Below the pieces are notes generated by a model. The model was not told where the DNA came from and did not search any database. It saw nothing but the letters and a program-made list of their open reading frames with translations. A stretch of 62,891 nucleotides of DNA. Origin: Bacillota bacterium (lineage in GTDB: Bacteria > Bacillota > Sulfobacillia > JAJYWN01). Position 1 is the stretch's first letter, and each line of letters begins with the position of its first letter. Below, one piece after another: positions 8,261-17,305 of this stretch. Location of the stretch: positions 1-62,891 of the forward strand of contig JAJYWN010000048.1 in the NCBI GenBank assembly GCA_021791495.1. Reading direction: 5' to 3'. The position numbers and the translations under genes were made by a program.

Positions 8261-9253
8261 TCAGGCCACCCCCCTGTCCGCGGCCACCAGGGGATACCAG
8301 CAACTCACCTTGTGGCCCGGCTCCACCTCGGTCAGGACCGGCTGTTCCGCGCGGCAGCGGTCCTGTGCGAACTGGCAGCGGGGGTGGAAGCGGCAACCTT
8401 TCGGGAACTGGCTGGGGTTCGGCACCCCACCGTCAATGGCGTGCAGGCGGACCTGGTCGCGGTGGAGTTGCGGGATGGAATCCAGAAGACCGCGGGTGTA
8501 GGGATGAAGCGGACGCTCGAAGATGGGTTCCACCAGGCCTTCTTCCACGTTTTTCCCAGCATACATCACGCTGACGCGGTCCGCCATTTCGGCCACCACG
8601 CCCAGGTCGTGGGTGATCAGGAGAATGGCCATCCCCAGTTCGTTCCGCAGGCGCTTCATGAGTTCCAGCACTTGGGCCTGGATAGTTACATCCAGGGCGG
8701 TGGTGGGTTCATCGGCGATGAGGAGTTTCGGGTTACAGGAAAGAGCCATGGCGATCATGACACGCTGGCGCATCCCGCCCGACAGCTCGTGGGGATATTC
8801 GTAGACGCGCTTCTCCGGGAGAGGGATGCCCACCAGACGGAGCATCTCGACGGCCTTGGCCAGCGCGTCCCTGCGGTCGAGCTTCTGATGGAGGCGGATA
8901 GCCTCGGTGATCTGAAACCCGACGGTGAAAACCGGGTTCAGGCTGGTCATCGGCTCCTGAAAGATCATGGAGATCCGGTTCCCGCGGATGGTCCGCATCT
9001 CCGCCTCGGTCTTCGCCAGCAGGTTCTGTCCCTCGAAGAGGATGTCGCCGCCCATGATCTTGCCGGGCGGGTCGGCGATGAGGCGCATGACGGAGAGGGC
9101 GGTGACGCTCTTCCCGCAACCGCTTTCTCCGACCAGGCCGAGAGTCTCTCCTTTGTTGACCGAGAGGGAAACGTGGTCGACGGCCGGCACGACCCCGTCG
9201 GGAGTGAAAAAAGTGGTTTCGAGGTTCCTCACCTGAAGAAGCGGTTCAGCCAA
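8261..9253 (-). CDS. Oligopeptide ABC transporter ATP-binding protein (OppD/DppD type)
   Basis: First gene of the peptide transporter operon, about 330 residues. It has Walker A GESGCGKS, signature LSGGMRQR, Walker [12 protein letters not shown], switch region ITHDLGVV and the C-terminal Opp/Dpp extension [15 protein letters not shown]. Start is TTG at 9253, with GGAGG about ten bases upstream; family alignment begins at once ([15 protein letters not shown]). It forms a heterodimer with the following OppF-like subunit. The promoter should lie in the roughly 90 bp between this start and the terminator hairpin at 9336-9375; I see no clear consensus there. Confidence 0.9.
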   Translation of the reverse strand: MAEPLLQVRNLETTFFTPDGVVPAVDHVSLSVNKGETLGLVGESGCGKSVTALSVMRLIADPPGKIMGGDILFEGQNLLAKTEAEMRTIRGNRISMIFQEPMTSLNPVFTVGFQITEAIRLHQKLDRRDALAKAVEMLRLVGIPLPEKRVYEYPHELSGGMRQRVMIAMALSCNPKLLIADEPTTALDVTIQAQVLELMKRLRNELGMAILLITHDLGVVAEMADRVSVMYAGKNVEEGLVEPIFERPLHPYTRGLLDSIPQLHRDQVRLHAIDGGVPNPSQFPKGCRFHPRCQFAQDRCRAEQPVLTEVEPGHKVSCWYPLVAADRGVA

Positions 9254-9335
9254 CGGTAACAACCTCCATGGGTTTACGCCATGTTCTTCACTTCCTGGCA
9301 ATCTCCTGCTCCGTTAGGCCAACAATGGTCATGGT

Positions 9336-9375
9336 AAAAAGTGAGGGGCACTCCCACCGCACCAGGGAGTGCCCC
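9336..9375 (-). terminator. Rho-independent terminator after the NIF3-like gene
   Basis: GGGGCACTCCC (9345-9355) pairs perfectly with GGGAGTGCCCC (9365-9375). Read on the minus strand the 11-bp stem is followed by CTCACTTTTTACC, a T-run (complement of 9336-9340). It sits 28 bp past the stop of the 9403-10224 gene and separates it from the peptide transporter operon. Confidence 0.85.
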
Positions 9376-9402
9376 CAGTCAAAACCAAACGTCCGCCTCC
9401 CG

Positions 9403-10224
9403 TCAGGCGTCGACGATACCGCCCATCTTGATCACCTGCAGGCCACGTTGGGCCAGAGCGCTGGCGAACAGGTTGATGCCCACCGAGTCGCTGCGCATGT
9501 GCCCGGCGATCACGATGTTTCCGATGTTCTGATCTTTGACGGCCTTGAGGGAGTCCTCTGGGATGTGCATCAGCACCAGGGTCCCCGCGCCGGCCTCGAA
9601 GTAGGCCTTCATCACCGCCGGGCCGCCGTTGGTGCCACCCGCCATCCGGACATAGACCTTCCCGGCGTAATCGTCCTTGCCGCCGGCCCGGATGACAGGG
9701 GCGGCAGGCCCTTCGGCGGCGAATTCGGGCATCTCCTTCAGGGCATCCACGACGTCCGACACCCGGGACGTGGGCGACAGTCTATCGTCCAGGTGTTTCT
9801 GGACCGCGTTCTCGCTGATGATGTCCAGGGGCATGTGGATGTTCATAAGGGGCATGTTTAAGAGGCGCGCCGCCGCGCCGGTCTTGTCGTAGTTCCGGGC
9901 ATGCGAGCCTCGCTCGATGGACTCCACCCGTTCGCGCAGGGCTTTCTGGGCCCTGTTGATGGATACGCCGGCCCTGACCATCATTTCGACTTGGCGCTCC
10001 ATGACCTGGTAGAGGTGGACGGCCGGTCCGCCGGAGGCCGGATGGTGGGCCAGAACCAGGTCGGCGCCCAGCTCCCGCGCCAAGAGTAAGTCGGCCGTGT
10101 CGATGTCTACGCCGAAGAGCACCTTTTTGACTTGTTCGGAAGGGACGATGATGCCGGAGTCCGCCGGGGTTTCCTTCAGGCCCGCCATCTGCAGGGCCAG
10201 AGAGAGGATGTCTTGGGTGTTCAC
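9403..10224 (-). CDS. NIF3-like dinuclear-metal-centre protein
   Basis: 273-residue soluble protein. It resembles the NIF3 / DUF34 family, whose members form hexameric rings with two metal ions per subunit. Visible family-type signatures are the metal-binding segment ADLVLAHHPASGG near residue 60 and the second site IAGHMRSDSVGIN near residue 240. The start ATG (MNTQDILSLAL) follows GAAGGGAGC. The biochemical role of NIF3 proteins is unsettled; proposals include GTP cyclohydrolase-like or cofactor-repair activity. It lies downstream of a DsrE-like gene in the same direction, with a hairpin in the spacer, suggesting co-transcription. Family assignment rests on motifs only. Confidence 0.65.
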   Translation of the reverse strand: MNTQDILSLALQMAGLKETPADSGIIVPSEQVKKVLFGVDIDTADLLLARELGADLVLAHHPASGGPAVHLYQVMERQVEMMVRAGVSINRAQKALRERVESIERGSHARNYDKTGAAARLLNMPLMNIHMPLDIISENAVQKHLDDRLSPTSRVSDVVDALKEMPEFAAEGPAAPVIRAGGKDDYAGKVYVRMAGGTNGGPAVMKAYFEAGAGTLVLMHIPEDSLKAVKDQNIGNIVIAGHMRSDSVGINLFASALAQRGLQVIKMGGIVDA

Positions 10225-10250
10225 TCTGCGACAGCTCCCTTCGAGAACCG

Positions 10251-10284
10251 GAATGACCGGGAATGCCTTAGGCCTTGGTCATTC
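10251..10284. other. Intercistronic inverted repeat
   Basis: GAATGACC (10251-10258) pairs with GGTCATTC (10277-10284), with a further partly palindromic AGGCCT core in the loop. It lies in the 65-bp spacer between the DsrE-like and NIF3-like genes. No T-run is present. It could be a processing or attenuation hairpin. Confidence 0.4.
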
Positions 10285-10289
10285 GGGGT

Positions 10290-10625
10290 TCAGGGGCTGA
10301 TTACCTGGTTTCCCATAGCCAATTGGACGAAAGCGGCCATGGAAGAAATCCGGCCGACTTCGATTTTCTGCTCCAGGTCGAACCACTCCACGCAAGTGCG
10401 GCAGGAGAGCACCTCAACACCGGTTTCCTCCAGGTGCGCGAGGTGATCCAGGACCGGCGACCCCTCGGCGGCCAGCTTGACCCCGCCATTGATCAGGAAG
10501 ATGGCGACAGGTTTCTCGGCGGAGTCGCCCAAGGTGCGCAGGAAGTTGGCCATGAGGATGCCGCCGAGCCGCTCGTCACCCTTTCCGACGGTTTCCGAGT
10601 TGATGTAGACCACCTTGCCGGCCAA
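10290..10625 (-). CDS. DsrE/YedF-like sulfur-relay protein
   Basis: 111-residue protein with the DsrE fold pattern: KVVYINSETVGKG, then PVAIFLINGGVKLA, then GVEVLSCRTCVEWF, where the Cys pair CRTC sits at the position of the sulfur-carrying cysteine in DsrE and YedF C-terminal domains. Such proteins pass persulfide sulfur between carriers or take part in selenium metabolism. Start is TTG at 10625 with GGGGGATGGGG upstream. It has no TusA domain of its own; a TusA-like protein is encoded at 18713-19117. Upstream is an MFS exporter on the same strand about 110 bp away. The specific sulfur partner is unknown. Confidence 0.65.
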   Translation of the reverse strand: MAGKVVYINSETVGKGDERLGGILMANFLRTLGDSAEKPVAIFLINGGVKLAAEGSPVLDHLAHLEETGVEVLSCRTCVEWFDLEQKIEVGRISSMAAFVQLAMGNQVISP

Positions 10626-10737
10626 GACCCCATCCCCCTTCAGGCAGTTCTACCTCTTTCCATATCCGCTGGGGCATCGGGCCATGCCTGATTTGCACAC
10701 ACGCCGCCGCCGCCCGTCACCAACCTTGGGTCGGTCG

Positions 10738-12186
10738 CTAGCCTTGGGCCGGCCGCTCCGGTACGGAGGTTAACGCGGGCGCCTTGTCGCTCCGGATCAG
10801 GGAGGTGAAGGCACCGGCCGCCGCCAGGATGGCCGCCACAAGGTACGCGGCGCGCAGGCCGGCCATGAACGCGGTGGTGGCGTCGGCACCGGCCCGCCCC
10901 GATATCAAGCTCTGCTGCATGGCGAAGACGGTGCTGCTAACGGCGACACCCAGGACCATTCCAACGTTCCGCACGGTGGCCAACACACCAGAGCCCACGC
11001 CCAGGCGGTTGCGGGGCACGTTCCCCATGATGGCGCTGTTGTTTGGCGACTGGAACATCCCCACGCCCAGCCCGAAGATGGCCAGGCGCCAGGCGATATC
11101 CAGACCGGTGGAGGACGCGTTCAGCGTGTGGAGCAGGAGGAAGGCTACCGTGACGATAGACTGCCCGATGAAGGCCAGCCGGCGGGTCCCCAGTCTGTCC
11201 GAAAGAGCGCCGGATAACGGAGCCACGACGAACGTGACCGCGGGTGACGCTGTCAGGATCAGGCCGGTGTGTTGGGGGGTGAACCGCAGGACGGTCTCCA
11301 GGTAAAACGGCACCAGGAAGACGGCGGCCGACTGGGCGATGAAGTTCATCAGAGCGGCGAAGTTGGCGCCCGCGAACACCTTGTTGCGGAACAGGGTCAG
11401 GTCCAGCATGGGTTGGTCGACGCGGCGTTCCCAGGAGACGAATCCCCAGGTACCGACGAAGAAAAGGACCGTCAGAATGTAGACTAGCGGCGACCGCCAC
11501 CCGTATTCGCCGCCATAGCTGCCGGCCAGGAGCAACGAAGCCAGGGATACGAACCCGAGGATGGCGCCACGGGCGTCGAACTTCTGTCGCTTAAGGTCCT
11601 TCGGAAGAGGCAGGACCGACCGGGCGAAGAAGAAGGCGAAGATCCCGATGGGGATGTTGATCCAGAAAATGGCCCGCCAGCTGGAAACGGTTAATAGGAA
11701 GCCGCCAAGGCTCGGACCCAGGGCCAACCCCACGGCCACCACCATGCTGTTAGTCCCCAGGGCCCGGCCCCGTTCCTTCGTGGGGAAGACCGAGGTGACG
11801 ATGGCCTGGCCCATGGCCATGAACATTCCGGCGCCCAACGCCTGGAAGGCCCGGAACAGTATCAGAATCCAGATGTTGGGGGCGGAGGCGCTGATGGCTG
11901 ACGCTACCGTGAAAATCACCACGCCGGTCAGAAAGACGCGGCGGAAGCCGAACATGTCGCCCAACCGGCCGTAGGTCAGAATCAAACTTCCCAGAATAAG
12001 CAGGTACGCCATGGGCACCCAGCCCACCACGGCTACGCTCGCATTGAAGACCGTGCTGATGGTGGGTAGGGCGATATTAACGACCGTGCCGTCGATGGGG
12101 CCCATGATGCCGGCCGACATTACGGCCAACAGGATGATCCATCTTTTCGGATTCGGTGCTGCCTCGGTTTGTCCCCGTATTGCCAA
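10738..12186 (-). CDS. MFS transporter, DHA2 (14-TM, EmrB/QacA) family
   Basis: About 482 residues with some 14 hydrophobic segments. Motif D1-like region GTVVNIALPTI, motif A GRLGDMFGFRR and motif C-like ALGPSLGGFL identify the proton-driven drug:H+ antiporter 2 family in the cell membrane. Start is TTG at 12186 with AGGGAGGC upstream; the open frame continues 20 codons further but those residues do not resemble the family. Likely exports a toxic compound or metabolite. An inverted repeat (12546-12568) and a long spacer lie upstream, compatible with control by a local repressor, but no regulator gene is adjacent. Confidence 0.9.
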   Translation of the reverse strand: MAIRGQTEAAPNPKRWIILLAVMSAGIMGPIDGTVVNIALPTISTVFNASVAVVGWVPMAYLLILGSLILTYGRLGDMFGFRRVFLTGVVIFTVASAISASAPNIWILILFRAFQALGAGMFMAMGQAIVTSVFPTKERGRALGTNSMVVAVGLALGPSLGGFLLTVSSWRAIFWINIPIGIFAFFFARSVLPLPKDLKRQKFDARGAILGFVSLASLLLAGSYGGEYGWRSPLVYILTVLFFVGTWGFVSWERRVDQPMLDLTLFRNKVFAGANFAALMNFIAQSAAVFLVPFYLETVLRFTPQHTGLILTASPAVTFVVAPLSGALSDRLGTRRLAFIGQSIVTVAFLLLHTLNASSTGLDIAWRLAIFGLGVGMFQSPNNSAIMGNVPRNRLGVGSGVLATVRNVGMVLGVAVSSTVFAMQQSLISGRAGADATTAFMAGLRAAYLVAAILAAAGAFTSLIRSDKAPALTSVPERPAQG

Positions 12187-12545
12187 AGAAGAGCCTCCCT
12201 GCCCACACCATCCATAGCTTCCTACCGACGGCGGGCATACTTGCATTTCTGGCCGGGATCGGCACAGTTCTGCGCCTCGGTGTATCCCGACTCTGTTCCA
12301 GTTGCGGCAGGCTCTTTTCGACGCGGGGCTTGCGAATCCTTTGGGTTACGAAAGAAAGCGCTTCAGGTAAGCGGTCTGGCTAACCGGCAGGCAACAAAGA
12401 GGGTAGATGGGAACGGCAGGGAGGGTGGACGGGAGCGGCCACGAGGATGGGAGCATTTCTTGCATTTGGCCTCGGGCGAAAGAGCATTTTTTCCCCTTTG
12501 TATGGTGTTGGGTTGGGGTAACTTCCTTGCCAACTCCCAGAAGTC

Positions 12546-12568
12546 TACCATAAGTCGGGATTATGGTA
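12546..12568. promoter_or_regulatory. Perfect 8-bp inverted repeat, candidate operator
   Basis: TACCATAA (12546-12553), a 7-base spacer, then TTATGGTA (12561-12568). The arms are perfectly symmetrical and AT-rich in a GC-rich setting, as expected for a dimeric repressor site. It lies about 360 bp upstream of the MFS start, which is far for direct repression of that gene. Confidence 0.4.
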
Positions 12569-12649
12569 AACGAAGCCCTGTCCCGATAGCCGCCTGAAGC
12601 CATTCCTGTCCCCCGTTTCCTCCCGGCCCGCCCCAATCAGGCCGGCCGG

Positions 12650-12754
12650 AGCAAAAAATGCGCCTTCGGACGCGGGGTTTGGCAAGAATTACCATTCGGG
12701 TCCAGTTGCCGCGAAAGTCAGGAACAAGAGGGCGGCACGAAGATCGCGCCGCCC
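12650..12754 (-). terminator. Candidate terminator hairpins after D-cysteine desulfhydrase
   Basis: Two structures read on the minus strand. The first, at 12730-12754, has an 11-bp stem (GGGCGGC core, one G-T pair) followed by TCTTGTT. The second, near 12650-12673, has a short GCG-CC/GG-CGC stem followed by ATTTTTTG. Either could end transcription of the gene whose stop is at 12850. Confidence 0.45.
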
Positions 12755-12849
12755 CCCAAGTCGCTATCGTTTTCCCTTTCCGTGAAGCAGCCATTCCACT
12801 CTCAAGCCACAGGTATCCGCCCCACGGTCCAAGAGGCCTCCGCGAAACT

Positions 12850-13857
12850 CTATCTCTGGTAGTACTCCGGCATCGCGAACAGCGCCGGTGAACCGCCCGT
12901 GTGGAAGAACAGCACCGCTTCGGCATCATCCATCGCGCCCCGCCGCAACTGGTCGATCATGCCGGACATCGCCTTCCCAGTGTATACCGGGTCGAGGATG
13001 AGGCCTTCGGTACGGCCCGCCAGGCGGATGGCGTCGTTCCCGGCCTCTGTGGGTACTCCGTACTTGCCTCCGTAATACTGGTCGTGGACCAGGATATCAC
13101 TGGCCGTGACGGTCTTATCTATCCCAAGGAAGGCGTACGTCTCGTTCACCAGCTTGGCCACCTTCACACTCTGCGAGTCGGCGTCGCGGCTGACGGAGAC
13201 GCCGTGGATGCGCATCCCCGGGTCCGCCTCCCGCGCCCCAACCTCGGCGCCGCCCTGCGTACCGGCGGAACCGGTGGCCAGGAAACCGTGCTGGAAGCGC
13301 ACGCCGAGCTTCTTCCCCTGTTCCACGGCTTCCATGACGCTCTCCACATAACCAAGGGCTCCCAATGGCGTGGACGCCCCGATAGTGACGGTGTAGGGCG
13401 TGTGCCCTTTCTTCCTCAAATCGGCGGCGATGGCGGCCATCTCCGCCTCGGGATCGCGCCCGACCCCTTCGTCGCCGACGAAGTGGAGTTCAGCTCCAAG
13501 GATGGTGTAGATGAGGAGGTTACCTTGGCGGACCGCCGGTTCGTCGCCCGTGAGGATGAGGTGGCAGTCCATGCCCAGTTTCTTGGCGGCGCCCAGCGTC
13601 TGGCGGCAGTGGTTTGACTGCACGCCGGCCCAGGTGATGATCACATCGGCGCCTTGGGCCACCGCGTCGGCCATAACGAAATCGAGTTTGCGGGTCTTAT
13701 TGCCCCCCAGAGCTACCGTGGTCGTGTCGTCTCTCTTCACGAACAGGCGTGGCTTGCAGCCGATGGCTTGGCGCAGGCGGGGCATTTCCTCCAGGGGCGT
13801 GGGCCGGGGGAAGAGATTCAGCCGCGGATAGCGGGAAAGGTCGATGGAGTGTGTCAT
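12850..13857 (-). CDS. D-cysteine desulfhydrase / ACC-deaminase family PLP enzyme
   Basis: 335-residue pyridoxal-phosphate enzyme of the tryptophan-synthase-beta fold. It contains the PLP lysine motif LGGNKTRKLDF near residue 45, then TWAGVQSNHCRQTLGAAKKLG, and a late GLILDPVYTGKAMSGM segment, all typical of DcyD-type enzymes. These convert D-cysteine to pyruvate, sulfide and ammonia; related ACC deaminases open 1-aminocyclopropane-1-carboxylate. Start at ATG 13857 follows AGGAGGTCC; the open frame extends upstream without family similarity. It is transcribed away from an M81 / amidohydrolase / M20 operon. D-cysteine use fits the D-aminoacylase elsewhere in the window. Substrate choice between D-cysteine and other D-amino acids is not certain. 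Confidence 0.8.
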   Translation of the reverse strand: MTHSIDLSRYPRLNLFPRPTPLEEMPRLRQAIGCKPRLFVKRDDTTTVALGGNKTRKLDFVMADAVAQGADVIITWAGVQSNHCRQTLGAAKKLGMDCHLILTGDEPAVRQGNLLIYTILGAELHFVGDEGVGRDPEAEMAAIAADLRKKGHTPYTVTIGASTPLGALGYVESVMEAVEQGKKLGVRFQHGFLATGSAGTQGGAEVGAREADPGMRIHGVSVSRDADSQSVKVAKLVNETYAFLGIDKTVTASDILVHDQYYGGKYGVPTEAGNDAIRLAGRTEGLILDPVYTGKAMSGMIDQLRRGAMDDAEAVLFFHTGGSPALFAMPEYYQR

Positions 13858-13882
13858 AAAGTAGGACCTCCTTACCGAATTG

Positions 13883-13907
13883 GACTGCATTGACTGCATT
13901 GGACTGC
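13883..13907. repeat. Three GACTGC hexamers in the divergent upstream region
   Basis: GACTGC occurs at 13883, 13892 and 13902 (steps of 9 and 10 bases), between D-cysteine desulfhydrase and the M81 peptidase gene. An equivalent triple with 9-base steps lies at 41903-41926 upstream of the aminotransferase. Near-helical-turn spacing suggests a protein-binding array. Confidence 0.5.
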
Positions 13908-14114
13908 GTGTCGAGTTCCTCAGCCGCAGCTCTCTTTCGCTCTTCGCTAGGCAGGAGGGTGTTCCTGCCCCACTTTTTTGGGCCCTCGCCGGCGGCGCGG
14001 AAGGGATTGGCAAATCTCCCCGGCGAAAGGACTTACAGAGTTACGGAGACCGAAATATCATTCAGCCCATCGCCAGTAATGTTGTTCTGACCATCGCCTG
14101 GGAGGGCATGAGCC

Positions 14115-15698
14115 GTGCGCATCGGCATAGCCGGGTTCACCCACGAGACCCACACCTTCTACCCGACGCCTACCACTGTGGCCGACTTCGAAGTGGAGGG
14201 AGTGGCCCGCGGAGCGGAGGTGGTCCGCCGCTTCGCCGGCACGAACAGCTACATCGCGGGGTTCCTAAAGGTGTTGGAGCAGGCCGGCGCCACGTCGGTG
14301 CCCATTTTGGCGGCCTCCGCCGGCGTGGCCAACCGCCTCACCCGCGAGACCTACGAGAAGTTCGCCGGTGAAATTGTGGAGGGTTTGCGGGCGGCACATC
14401 TGGGAGGGGGAATAGTGGCGGACGCGGGGCTAGGCGGTGGCGGCGTGCCCCCCGGCTCTGGCCCCCTTGACGGTGTCCTCCTTTCCCTCCATGGGGCGAT
14501 GGCCGCCGAGGGTGTGGACAAGCCCGAGGCCGAACTGGTACGCCGCGTGCGCGCCGCGGTGGGCGCCATTCCCATCATGGTTTCCATGGACTTCCACGCT
14601 AACGAAGACCAGGAACTCACCGACGCGGCCGACGCCGTCTTCATTGGGAAACTCTACCCCCACACCGACACGGGTCTGACCGGCGAGGCCGCCGCCCGTT
14701 GCCTGCTGGACACCTTGGCGGGCCGCTTCCACCCGGTCATGGTCATCCGTAAGCCCGGCATCATCTCGCCCAGCGTCTTCCAGGGCACGGGAGTTTACCC
14801 CATGAAGGACATCCGCCAGAGGGCCGACGACTGGGAGCGCCGCGAGCCTAAGGTCCGCTACGTCTCGGTGGCCGCCGGTTTCGGCTACGCCGACGTGCCC
14901 GACGTGGGAGCGACGGTTATCGCCCTGACCGACGGCGACCGCGCGCTGGCCGAGAAGGTGGCCGACGACGTGGCCGGGTTCATGTGGGAGCACCGCGAGG
15001 GCCTGGCCAATAAGCACCTTCCCAAACCAGCCGAGGCCGTGACGCGGGCGCTGGAGCTGGTAGGCCGTGGAGTGCGTCCCGTCGTGCTGGCCGACCACAG
15101 TGACCGCACCGGAGACGCCCCCCACATCTTGGACGAACTGCTGCGCCGCGGGGCGAAAAACGTGGGCTGTTCTACTATCTGGGACCCGGCGGCGGTGGCC
15201 TCCCTGCAGGAGTCGGGCGCCAAGGTCGGCGACACCGTCACCGTTACCGCCGGCGGCCACGCGTCGCCCTACGCCGGACCGCGCCTCCGCCTGACGGGCA
15301 CCTTGACCTTCCTGGGGAACGGCGACTACGTGCGGACCGGTCCGAAGGATACGGGTCGCAAGGCTGTGTGCGGCGCCACGGCCGTGCTGCGGCTTGCTGG
15401 CGGCGGCGCTACAGCCGAGGGCGGCCCGGCCACGGAAGGTAATAACTACGTCGTTCTCACTTCCCTGAAGCACCAGGCTCAGGACGGCGCGGCTTTTCGC
15501 GCCTATGGCATCGACTTCGATGCCCTGGACATCATCCTTTTGAAATCCCGGGTCCACTTCCGCGCCTACTTCGACCGGGCCGCCGGAGCCATCATCGAGG
15601 TGGACGCTCCCGGCCTGGGCCCGGCCGATCTGCGGCAATTCGAGTACCGGCACATCCCGGACGATATCTACCCCATCGGGCCGAAATGCCACGCCTGA
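14115..15698 (+). CDS. M81 family metallopeptidase (MlrC/microcystinase C-like)
   Basis: 527-residue protein matching the M81 family, named after MlrC, the last enzyme of microcystin breakdown. The N-terminus RIGIAGFTHETHTF and the segments GVLLSLHGAMAAEG and VSMDFHANED carry the histidine/aspartate metal ligands; a C-terminal domain with LTSLKHQAQDGAAFR and LLKSRVHFRAYF is also typical. These zinc enzymes cleave small linear or unusual peptides in the cytoplasm. GTG start at 14115 with GGGAGGGC upstream. It opens a co-directional set with an amidohydrolase and an M20 peptidase, suggesting stepwise hydrolysis of an imported peptide or cyclic amide. The true substrate is unknown. Confidence 0.85.
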   Translation: MRIGIAGFTHETHTFYPTPTTVADFEVEGVARGAEVVRRFAGTNSYIAGFLKVLEQAGATSVPILAASAGVANRLTRETYEKFAGEIVEGLRAAHLGGGIVADAGLGGGGVPPGSGPLDGVLLSLHGAMAAEGVDKPEAELVRRVRAAVGAIPIMVSMDFHANEDQELTDAADAVFIGKLYPHTDTGLTGEAAARCLLDTLAGRFHPVMVIRKPGIISPSVFQGTGVYPMKDIRQRADDWERREPKVRYVSVAAGFGYADVPDVGATVIALTDGDRALAEKVADDVAGFMWEHREGLANKHLPKPAEAVTRALELVGRGVRPVVLADHSDRTGDAPHILDELLRRGAKNVGCSTIWDPAAVASLQESGAKVGDTVTVTAGGHASPYAGPRLRLTGTLTFLGNGDYVRTGPKDTGRKAVCGATAVLRLAGGGATAEGGPATEGNNYVVLTSLKHQAQDGAAFRAYGIDFDALDIILLKSRVHFRAYFDRAAGAIIEVDAPGLGPADLRQFEYRHIPDDIYPIGPKCHA

Positions 15699-15781
15699 CA
15701 GCCTTCTGACGCTGCCCCAGAGCGCCTAGGCCCGATCGATCGTCCGACACGCACGATGACGAAAGGAAAGGAGAGATAGAG

Positions 15782-17188
15782 ATGGCAAAATACCAACTCG
15801 TCCTGCACGGCGGTCGCGTGGTGGACCCCCTGAACAAGATCGACGGGGTCTACGATGTCGGCGTAGTCGACGGGAAGGTGGCGGAGGTGACTCCCGCCCT
15901 TTCCGGCGCGGAGGCCAAGGAGATCATCGACCTCCATGGCTATACCCTCATGCCCGGCGTCATCGACACCCACACTCACATCCGGGGCCCCGCCCAGCGC
16001 ATGATCGCCAAGGTAGGCGTGTGCACGGCGCTGGACATGGGCGCCGGAGAGCAGGTCGTCCAGGAGTTCCCCGAGCGCGGCGTCGGCCTGAACATTGTCT
16101 ATCTTAAGACGGTTGGCCCCTGGGCCGGCGAAATCCCCTCCGAAACCGAGGTGGCCAAGCACATCGACCAGGCCATGACCGGCGGCGCCATCGGCGTCAA
16201 GATCGTGGGCGGCCACAACCCCTCCACTCCGGCGGCCACCGCGCGCATCATCGAGATGGCCAACCGCACCAAGGCTTACGTCGCTTTCCACGTGGGTACC
16301 ACCGAGACCGGCAGCCACCTCAAAGGCCTGCTGGAGGCGGTGGAACTGGCCGGGGAGAACAGCCTGCACATCGCCCACGTGAACAGCTACCTGCGCGGCC
16401 TGATCAAGGACCCGCTGGACGAGGTGCGCGAGGGCCTGGCGGCCATCGAGGGCAAGAAGAACCTGGTCCACGAGTCCTACCTGGCCATTATCAATGGTAC
16501 CGGCGGCCGCTTCGGCCCTGACGGCTTGCCCACCAGTCACGTCACCCGCCTGAACCTGAAGATGGGTGGGTATTCCGTGGATATGAAGGGCATGGAGCAG
16601 GCCATCTTCGATGGGTGGGGCATGGTCCAGGGCCTTGAGGGCGGCGAGACCGTCATGCTGACCGGTCAGGCGGGCGTAGACCTCTGGAAGGCGCGCAATA
16701 CCAACGTCTCCATGAGTTTCCCGGTGAACCAGCCGCAGGCTACCTTCCTGACGGCGGTCCGGAAGCAGAAGAACGGCAAGTTCGTGGTGGACGCCATCTC
16801 CACGGACGGTGGCAGCACGCCGCGCAACGTGGCCGTCGAACACGGGTTGGCCCTTGTACGCTACAAGGCCCTCACGCTGAACGAGTTCATCTGGAAGCTA
16901 TCAACGGCTGGCGCGTCCATGCTGGATCTGAAGGATAAGGGCCACCTGGGAGTGGGCGCCGACGCCGACATCACCGTGCTCGATCTGGAGCGCGGCAAGG
17001 CGGCGATGACCATCGTCGGCGGCAAGGTCGTCATGGCCCACGGCGTCATCTACGGGAAGGGCGGCACCATCGTCACCACCCCGCGGGGCGAGGCCTATGT
17101 GAAGGCGGCGGCGGAGGCCAACGGCTTCAAGTATCAGGTCGTCCATCCCGAGGAGATGCTGATTTACACCAAGCGCCAGGGAGCCTAA
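15782..17188 (+). CDS. Amidohydrolase/deacetylase family metal enzyme (dihydroorotase-like)
   Basis: 468-residue member of the amidohydrolase superfamily. The metal site begins with PGVIDTHTHIRGP (HxH) near residue 60, a metal-bridging lysine is plausible in IGVKIVGGHN, further histidines lie in VAFHVGTTETG and LHIAHVNSY, and the late acid is in VDAISTDGG. It ends with the usual composite-domain strands (GADADITVLDLERGK, VVGGKVV-type). Relatives are annotated as deacetylases or dihydroorotase-like hydrolases acting on cyclic or N-acyl amides. ATG with AAAGGAGAG upstream. It lies 83 bp after the M81 gene and 117 bp before the M20 peptidase gene, so one operon is likely. Exact substrate unknown. 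Confidence 0.85.
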   Translation: MAKYQLVLHGGRVVDPLNKIDGVYDVGVVDGKVAEVTPALSGAEAKEIIDLHGYTLMPGVIDTHTHIRGPAQRMIAKVGVCTALDMGAGEQVVQEFPERGVGLNIVYLKTVGPWAGEIPSETEVAKHIDQAMTGGAIGVKIVGGHNPSTPAATARIIEMANRTKAYVAFHVGTTETGSHLKGLLEAVELAGENSLHIAHVNSYLRGLIKDPLDEVREGLAAIEGKKNLVHESYLAIINGTGGRFGPDGLPTSHVTRLNLKMGGYSVDMKGMEQAIFDGWGMVQGLEGGETVMLTGQAGVDLWKARNTNVSMSFPVNQPQATFLTAVRKQKNGKFVVDAISTDGGSTPRNVAVEHGLALVRYKALTLNEFIWKLSTAGASMLDLKDKGHLGVGADADITVLDLERGKAAMTIVGGKVVMAHGVIYGKGGTIVTTPRGEAYVKAAAEANGFKYQVVHPEEMLIYTKRQGA

Positions 17189-17305
17189 TCCCGGCGGTGG
17201 CGCCGAAGCTCTGAGTCTTTGGGAGGCGGGGTAGCCAGGCCGTGAGCCAGGCAGGATCCGCGGCCAAGCCGCCCCGCCGCTGTTCACGGTTGGGAGGGGT
17301 TACAC

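Larger units (their letters stand above)
12187..12849. other. 663-bp non-coding spacer
   Basis: No open frame here has a family resemblance or a convincing ribosome site. It contains the upstream region of the MFS gene, a perfect inverted repeat at 12546-12568 and candidate terminators for the D-cysteine desulfhydrase gene. Otherwise I see nothing in it. Confidence 0.6.

Noticed and set aside
14033-14061. Promoter before the M81 gene
   Set aside because: The -10 TATCAT is good but the -35 TTACAG matches the consensus at only two positions, so I did not list it.
14430-15692. 420-codon minus-strand frame across the M81 gene
   Set aside because: Shadow of a well-supported gene; no motifs.
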